A stretch of 15,942 nt of DNA from Acidovorax sp. (GTDB lineage Bacteria; Pseudomonadota; Gammaproteobacteria; Burkholderiales; Burkholderiaceae_C). The position numbers and the translations under genes are program-made. Under the pieces are notes generated by a model that was given only the letters and a program-made list of their open reading frames with translations, ran no database searches and was not told the DNA's origin. Within the stretch, counting starts at the first letter, position 1. Every line of letters begins with the position of its first letter. The stretch covers positions 1 through 15,942 of the forward strand of contig JASLFM010000541.1 of NCBI GenBank assembly GCA_030150585.1. The letters are read 5' to 3'. Shown in pieces: positions 12,252-15,942 of the stretch.

Positions 12252-14327
12252 CTATTCGCCGCGCAGCAGTGCCAGCATGCCCGCCTCGTCGAGAACGGGA
12301 ATGCCCAGCTCCTGCGCCTTGGCGAGCTTGCTGCCCGCCTCCTCGCCCGCCACCACGTAGCTCGTCTTCTTGCTGACCGAGCCCGCCACCTTGGCGCCTG
12401 CGGCTTCGAGCATGTCCTTGGCCTCGTCACGGCCGAGCGTGGGGAGCGTGCCGGTGAGCACAATGGTCTTGCCCGCCAGCGGCAGCATGGCGCCATCGGC
12501 CGGAGCACCCTCCTCCCAAGACACGCCACAGGCGCGCAGCTGCTCCACCACCTCGCGGTTGTGCGGCTGTGCAAAGAAGGTGTGGATGGACTCGGCCACC
12601 ACCGGGCCCACGTCGTTCACCTGCAGCAATTGCTCCGCGCTCGCATCCATGATGGCATCGAGCCCGCCGAAGTGCCGCGCCAGGTCCTTGGCCGTGGCCT
12701 CGCCCACATGGCGAATACCCAGGCCGAAAAGGAAGCGCGGCAGCGTGGTCTGCTTCGATTTCTGCAGCGCATCGAGCACGTTCTGCGCGGACTTCTCGGC
12801 CATGCGGTCGAGCTCCGACAGGCTCGTGAGGCCCAGCCGGTACAGGTCGGGCAGCGTGCGGATGACCTGCCCCTCAACCAGTTGGTCGACCAGCTTTTCG
12901 CCCAAGCCCTCGATGTCCATGGCGCGGCGCTGCGCGAAATGCAGAATGGCCTCCTTGCGCTGTGCGGCGCAGAACAGGCCGCCTGTGCAGCGGTGGTTGA
13001 CCTCGCCCTTCTCACGCACCACGGCGCTGCCGCATACAGGGCATGCGCGCGGCATGCGGAAGTTGGGCACGTAGGCCGCCCGCGGCTCCGGCACCACGCC
13101 CACCACCTCGGGGATCACGTCGCCTGCGCGGCGCACGATAGCCGCATCACCCACGCGCACTTTCTTGCGGCGCAGCTCGAACAGGTTGTGCAGCGTGGCG
13201 TTGGTGACCGTCACGCCGCCCACGAACACCGGCGCCAGCCGCGCCACGGGCGTGAGCTTGCCCGTGCGGCCCACCTGCACGTCGATGCCCTCGACGCGCG
13301 TGACCATCTCCTGCGCCGGGTACTTGTGCGCCACGGCCCAGCGCGGTTCGCGCGTGACGAAGCCCAGTTGCCTTTGCAAGGCGAGGTTGTTGACCTTGTA
13401 GACCACGCCATCGATGTCGTAAGGGAGCTGGTCGCGCTGGGCGCCGATCTGCTGGTGGAACGCTACCAATTCTGCAGCGCCCCGCGCAATCCGCGCCTGG
13501 ACTGCGACCGGAAAGCCCCATGACTTGAGCTTCTCGAGCGCCTCGAAATGCGTGGCGAACTCCACGCCATCCACCTCGCCCAGCCCATAGGCGAAGAATG
13601 ACAGCGGCCGCTGCGCGGTGATGCCCGGGTCGAGCTGGCGTACCGCACCCGCCGCCGCGTTGCGCGGGTTCACGAAGGTCTTTTCGCCCTTCTCGCGCTG
13701 GCGCTCGTTGAGCGCCTCGAAATCCGCACGGCGCATGTAGACTTCACCGCGCACTTCCAGGACGGGTGGCGCCTCCTGCAGCGACAGCGGTATCTGGCGC
13801 ATGGTGCGGATGTTGTGCGTCACGTCCTCGCCCACCTCGCCGTCGCCACGTGTGGCGGCCTGCACCAGGCGGCCAGCTTCGTACCGTAGGCTCATCGCCA
13901 GGCCATCGAACTTGGGCTCGGCCACATACTCGACGGGCGGGTCCTCGGGGGCCAGCTTCAGTTCTCGGCGGATGCGTGCGTCGAACGCCTCGGCGCCGCT
14001 GGCCTCGGTGTCAGTCTCGGTGCGGATGGAGAGCATTGCCACCCGGTGCCGCACGGGCATGAGGCCATGCATCACTGCGCCAACCACGCGCTGTGTGGGC
14101 GAATCGGGCGTGATCAGCCCGGGGTGCTCGGCCTCCAAGGCCTGCAGCTCGCGGAATGCGCGGTCGTACTCGGCATCGGGCACGGTGGGCTCGTCCAGCA
14201 CGTAGTACTGGTGCGCCCAGGCGTTGAGCTGCGCCCTTAGCGTTTGGATAAGCGCTTCTATTTTACTAGCTGCCGGCGCAGGGTTGGCAGGCGCCGGGGC
14301 CGGAAAAAGGTCGGATTGTTCAACCAT
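12252..14327 (-). CDS. ligA: NAD+-dependent DNA ligase LigA
   Basis: Seals 3'-OH/5'-phosphate nicks in replication and repair using NAD+. The protein has 691 residues (E. coli 671). Domain Ia with HQYYVLDEPTVPDAEYD (39-55) binds NMN. The adenylation domain has the nucleophile Lys139 in EPKFDG, then RGDGEVGEDVT (160-170) and DGVVYKVN (306-313). The OB domain includes GRTGKLTPVARL (353-364). The zinc finger uses Cys429, Cys432, Cys447 and Cys453. Helix-hairpin-helix repeats span about 470-590, and a BRCT domain spans about 614-691 (LAGKTIVLTGTLPTLGRDEA). Everything needed is present. The start at 14327 leaves five bases after the zipA stop; the in-frame ATG at 14492 lies inside zipA. Residues 10-20 are Ala/Pro-rich and 20-31 are encoded by a repeat-like segment with atypical codons (separate entry), so the N-terminus carries about 15-20 residues beyond the E. 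coli form. Confidence 0.97.
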   Translation of the reverse strand: MVEQSDLFPAPAPANPAPAASKIEALIQTLRAQLNAWAHQYYVLDEPTVPDAEYDRAFRELQALEAEHPGLITPDSPTQRVVGAVMHGLMPVRHRVAMLSIRTETDTEASGAEAFDARIRRELKLAPEDPPVEYVAEPKFDGLAMSLRYEAGRLVQAATRGDGEVGEDVTHNIRTMRQIPLSLQEAPPVLEVRGEVYMRRADFEALNERQREKGEKTFVNPRNAAAGAVRQLDPGITAQRPLSFFAYGLGEVDGVEFATHFEALEKLKSWGFPVAVQARIARGAAELVAFHQQIGAQRDQLPYDIDGVVYKVNNLALQRQLGFVTREPRWAVAHKYPAQEMVTRVEGIDVQVGRTGKLTPVARLAPVFVGGVTVTNATLHNLFELRRKKVRVGDAAIVRRAGDVIPEVVGVVPEPRAAYVPNFRMPRACPVCGSAVVREKGEVNHRCTGGLFCAAQRKEAILHFAQRRAMDIEGLGEKLVDQLVEGQVIRTLPDLYRLGLTSLSELDRMAEKSAQNVLDALQKSKQTTLPRFLFGLGIRHVGEATAKDLARHFGGLDAIMDASAEQLLQVNDVGPVVAESIHTFFAQPHNREVVEQLRACGVSWEEGAPADGAMLPLAGKTIVLTGTLPTLGRDEAKDMLEAAGAKVAGSVSKKTSYVVAGEEAGSKLAKAQELGIPVLDEAGMLALLRGE
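14237..14273. repeat. Short palindromic repeat-like segment at the 5' end of ligA
   Basis: AGCGTTT (14239-14245), GGAT, AAGCGCT (14250-14256) form an imperfect inverted repeat, followed by TCTATTTTACTAGCT (14257-14271). Read in ligA (- strand) it gives the codons GCT AGT AAA ATA GAA GCG CTT ATC CAA ACG CTA AGG. Several of these (AGT, AAA, ATA, CTT, CTA, AGG) are otherwise rare in this high-GC gene. The arrangement TAGCG - spacer - AAGCGCT - TA/T-rich tract matches the prmB copy at 1034-1071 in the same orientation. It encodes the first helix of LigA (about residues 20-31). Confidence 0.5.
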
Positions 14328-14332
14328 CTCAA

Positions 14333-15460
14333 TCAACTGAACAGGCGCCGCGCGAGCACCGAGCCCGCCGATAGCTCGCGGCTGTCGAGCTGGTCGTAGA
14401 GGTGCTCCAGGTCCGCCACGATCGGGTCCATGGCCATGGCGGGCAGCGGGTGGCCGTTCTGGTCGCACAGCACGGCGTCCATGGCCGCGCACAGGGCCGT
14501 GGCCACCTCGCGCAGGCGCGCAAAGGGCTGCTCGCTGCGGTGCACCTGGGGCACGTCCAGGCTCAGAGCGATGTCGCGGACCGCCGATTGCTCCGGGTCC
14601 TCGGACAGCGCGGCCTGGGTGTCATAGCCGAGGCTCAGCAAAGGCGGCAGGCCCGGCGTGGACGTAGGCAGCACCAGCCTCCCCGGCATGGCACCGGGCA
14701 CGAAGCCCAGGCGCGCCGCGCACTGCTGCACGTAGCCGGGGCTCCACGCGGCCTGGCGCGCGCGCAGCAGGAAGGAGAGCTGGGCATCGTGCTCGCTCGC
14801 GAACTGGTCGAGTTCGCGCGCGCGCGCCACCTCCTGCAGCATCTCGGGAAAGTCGGGCGCTGCATTGAGGGCGTCGGCAAAGGCCTGGGTCTTGACGACG
14901 AATTCGGAGAACTCGATTTCGTTGAGCGCGCCCATGCGGTTGGCGAGCTGCACGCCGGTCTGGAACGCGGTGTAGCGCTGGCCGGGCTGTGGCGCCTCCC
15001 ATTGCTGGGTGGCCTCGTTGAGGCCCTCGATACTGAAAGGCTTGCTGCCCGCGCGCCGCGTGGGCGGCAACGCGGCAATGGCCGCATCGCCCGAAGCGAC
15101 GCCCTCGATGGTCAGGGGGGCGATCACGTCGATGAGCGGGTCGAGGCTGGGCCGGCGCTCGTGCGTGGAGGGTGGCACGGGCAGTTGGAGCGCATCGCGC
15201 GGGTCCACGGCATGGGGGCCTCCGGCCAGAACCGGCTCGGCCGGCAGTCCGCCCGGCTCCCCGGCTACGGGCGGCGGGGGCGCGATCCCGGCGTCGAACG
15301 ACGGTTCCTGCCGCAGCGCGGGCTCCACCGGCGAGGGCTCGCCCTCCTGCGGCAGCGCGCGCCGCGGCGCGTTGCGGTGCGTGGTCCAGGCGTTGTAGGC
15401 CACGATGAGGGCCAGCACGACGCCGCCCACGATCGCCAGACTGAGTTGCAAAGTGCTCAT
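14333..15460 (-). CDS. zipA: Cell division protein ZipA (FtsZ-binding)
   Basis: A protein of 375 residues. An N-terminal membrane anchor (about 6-22, LSLAIVGGVVLALIVAYNAW) is followed by a basic patch (TTHRNAPRR), a long Pro/Gly/Glu-rich linker (about 35-135) and a globular C-terminal domain (about 190-330) that fits the ZipA FtsZ-binding domain in position and content. ZipA tethers FtsZ to the inner membrane and stabilises the division ring. The identification also rests on the smc-zipA-ligA order that I know from proteobacteria. The linker varies widely, as is usual. The start at 15460 begins directly with the membrane segment and lies 14 bases after the smc stop. The stop is five bases from ligA, so smc, zipA and ligA are probably one transcription unit. 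Confidence 0.87.
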   Translation of the reverse strand: MSTLQLSLAIVGGVVLALIVAYNAWTTHRNAPRRALPQEGEPSPVEPALRQEPSFDAGIAPPPPVAGEPGGLPAEPVLAGGPHAVDPRDALQLPVPPSTHERRPSLDPLIDVIAPLTIEGVASGDAAIAALPPTRRAGSKPFSIEGLNEATQQWEAPQPGQRYTAFQTGVQLANRMGALNEIEFSEFVVKTQAFADALNAAPDFPEMLQEVARARELDQFASEHDAQLSFLLRARQAAWSPGYVQQCAARLGFVPGAMPGRLVLPTSTPGLPPLLSLGYDTQAALSEDPEQSAVRDIALSLDVPQVHRSEQPFARLREVATALCAAMDAVLCDQNGHPLPAMAMDPIVADLEHLYDQLDSRELSAGSVLARRLFS

Positions 15461-15474
15461 GGTGTGTGTGGTGT

Positions 15475-15942
15475 TCAGGCTTCGGCCATCGAGAGCGCGG
15501 ATTCCATGTCGACGGCCACGATGCGCGACACGCCCTGCTCCTGCATCGTCACGCCGATGAGCTGCTGGGCCATCTCCATCGCAATCTTGTTGTGGCTGAT
15601 GAACAGGAACTGCGTGCCGCGGCTCATCGCCGACACCAGCTTGGCATAGCGCTCGGTGTTGGCGTCGTCCAGCGGCGCGTCCACCTCGTCGAGCAGGCAG
15701 AACGGCGCGGGGTTGAGCTGGAAGATGGCGAACACGAGCGCAATGGCCGTGAGCGCCTTCTCGCCGCCCGACAGCAGATGGATGGTCTGGTTCTTCTTGC
15801 CGGGTGGCTGGGCCATGACCTGCACGCCCGAGTCGAGGATTTCGTCGCCCGTCATGATGAGCTTCGCCTGCCCGCCGCCGAACAGCTCGGGGAACATGCG
15901 GCCGAAGTGCCCGTTCACGGTCTCGAAGGTGCCCGAGAGCAG
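15475..15942 (-). CDS. smc: Chromosome segregation protein SMC, C-terminal head part (5' end outside window)
   Basis: The reading frame runs to the window edge with 155 residues visible of a usual ~1170, and the GTG/ATG codons near 15918 are internal. The fragment is the C-terminal ATPase lobe. HFGRMFPELFGGG and GVQVMAQPPGKKNQ precede the ABC signature LLSGGEKALTAIAL. These are followed by Walker B FCLLDEVDAPLDDAN with the catalytic Glu, and the ISHNK switch His. The ending MQEQGVSRIVAVDMESAL is typical. SMC forms the condensin ring with ScpAB and organises the chromosome for segregation. It is the first visible gene of the - strand cluster smc-zipA-ligA. Confidence 0.97.
   Translation of the reverse strand: MLSGTFETVNGHFGRMFPELFGGGQAKLIMTGDEILDSGVQVMAQPPGKKNQTIHLLSGGEKALTAIALVFAIFQLNPAPFCLLDEVDAPLDDANTERYAKLVSAMSRGTQFLFISHNKIAMEMAQQLIGVTMQEQGVSRIVAVDMESALSMAEA

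Noticed and set aside
13461..13485. GCTACCAATTCTGCAGCGC in ligA as a third copy of the palindromic repeat
   Set aside because: It shares only GCTACCA and AGCGC with the prmB copy, and the AAGCGCT arm is missing; too degenerate to claim.
1..15942. Mobile elements, CRISPR arrays, tRNA or rRNA genes
   Set aside because: No transposase, integrase, spaced direct repeats, cloverleaf or rRNA-like sequence was seen by eye; gene order looks like core chromosome.

Overview
The window is GC-rich DNA from a betaproteobacterium, most likely a Comamonadaceae member (Acidovorax/Diaphorobacter/Alicycliphilus-like). This rests on recalled gene content and order (smc-zipA-ligA, dapE-prmB-ABC-F, a phaC-phaA-phaB set), on the protein sequences, and on two short palindromic repeats of a kind I associate with this family. 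No database search was run. It looks like chromosomal core sequence: no tRNA, rRNA, CRISPR, insertion sequence or phage gene was seen.

Layout. (1) 1-3749, + strand: a tightly packed unit of dapE (5' end outside the window), prmB and a YheS-type ABC-F ATPase, each joined to the next by an ATGA stop/start overlap. (2) 3750-4107: a 358-bp interval holding a probable tiny gene for a 24-residue peptide. Its ribosome-binding site lies inside a hairpin, a second structured element follows the stop, and a strong bidirectional terminator closes the unit. (3) 4108-8017, - strand: the polyhydroxybutyrate pathway in the order phaC, phaA, phaB. Thiolase makes acetoacetyl-CoA, reductase makes (R)-3-hydroxybutyryl-CoA, and the synthase polymerises it. 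A terminator hairpin separates phaA from phaB. (4) 8144-10809: a small two-helix membrane protein on +, converging on and overlapping a - strand cluster of a DUF2242-like lipoprotein, a MarR regulator, a maleylacetoacetate-isomerase-like GST and pgeF. (5) 10918-11466: a zinc-ribbon Nudix hydrolase on +, whose stop codon directly abuts that of the next gene. (6) 11467-15942, - strand: smc (C-terminal part), zipA, ligA and a periplasmic solute-binding-fold protein resembling cyclohexadienyl dehydratase (PheC), all closely spaced.

Most of the window is ordinary housekeeping and storage metabolism. The parts that stand out are the peptide/structured-RNA locus at about 3880-4086, the repeat-derived peptide segments inside prmB and ligA, the possible periplasmic prephenate/arogenate dehydratase downstream of ligA, and the 81-bp antisense overlap between pgeF and the small membrane protein gene.
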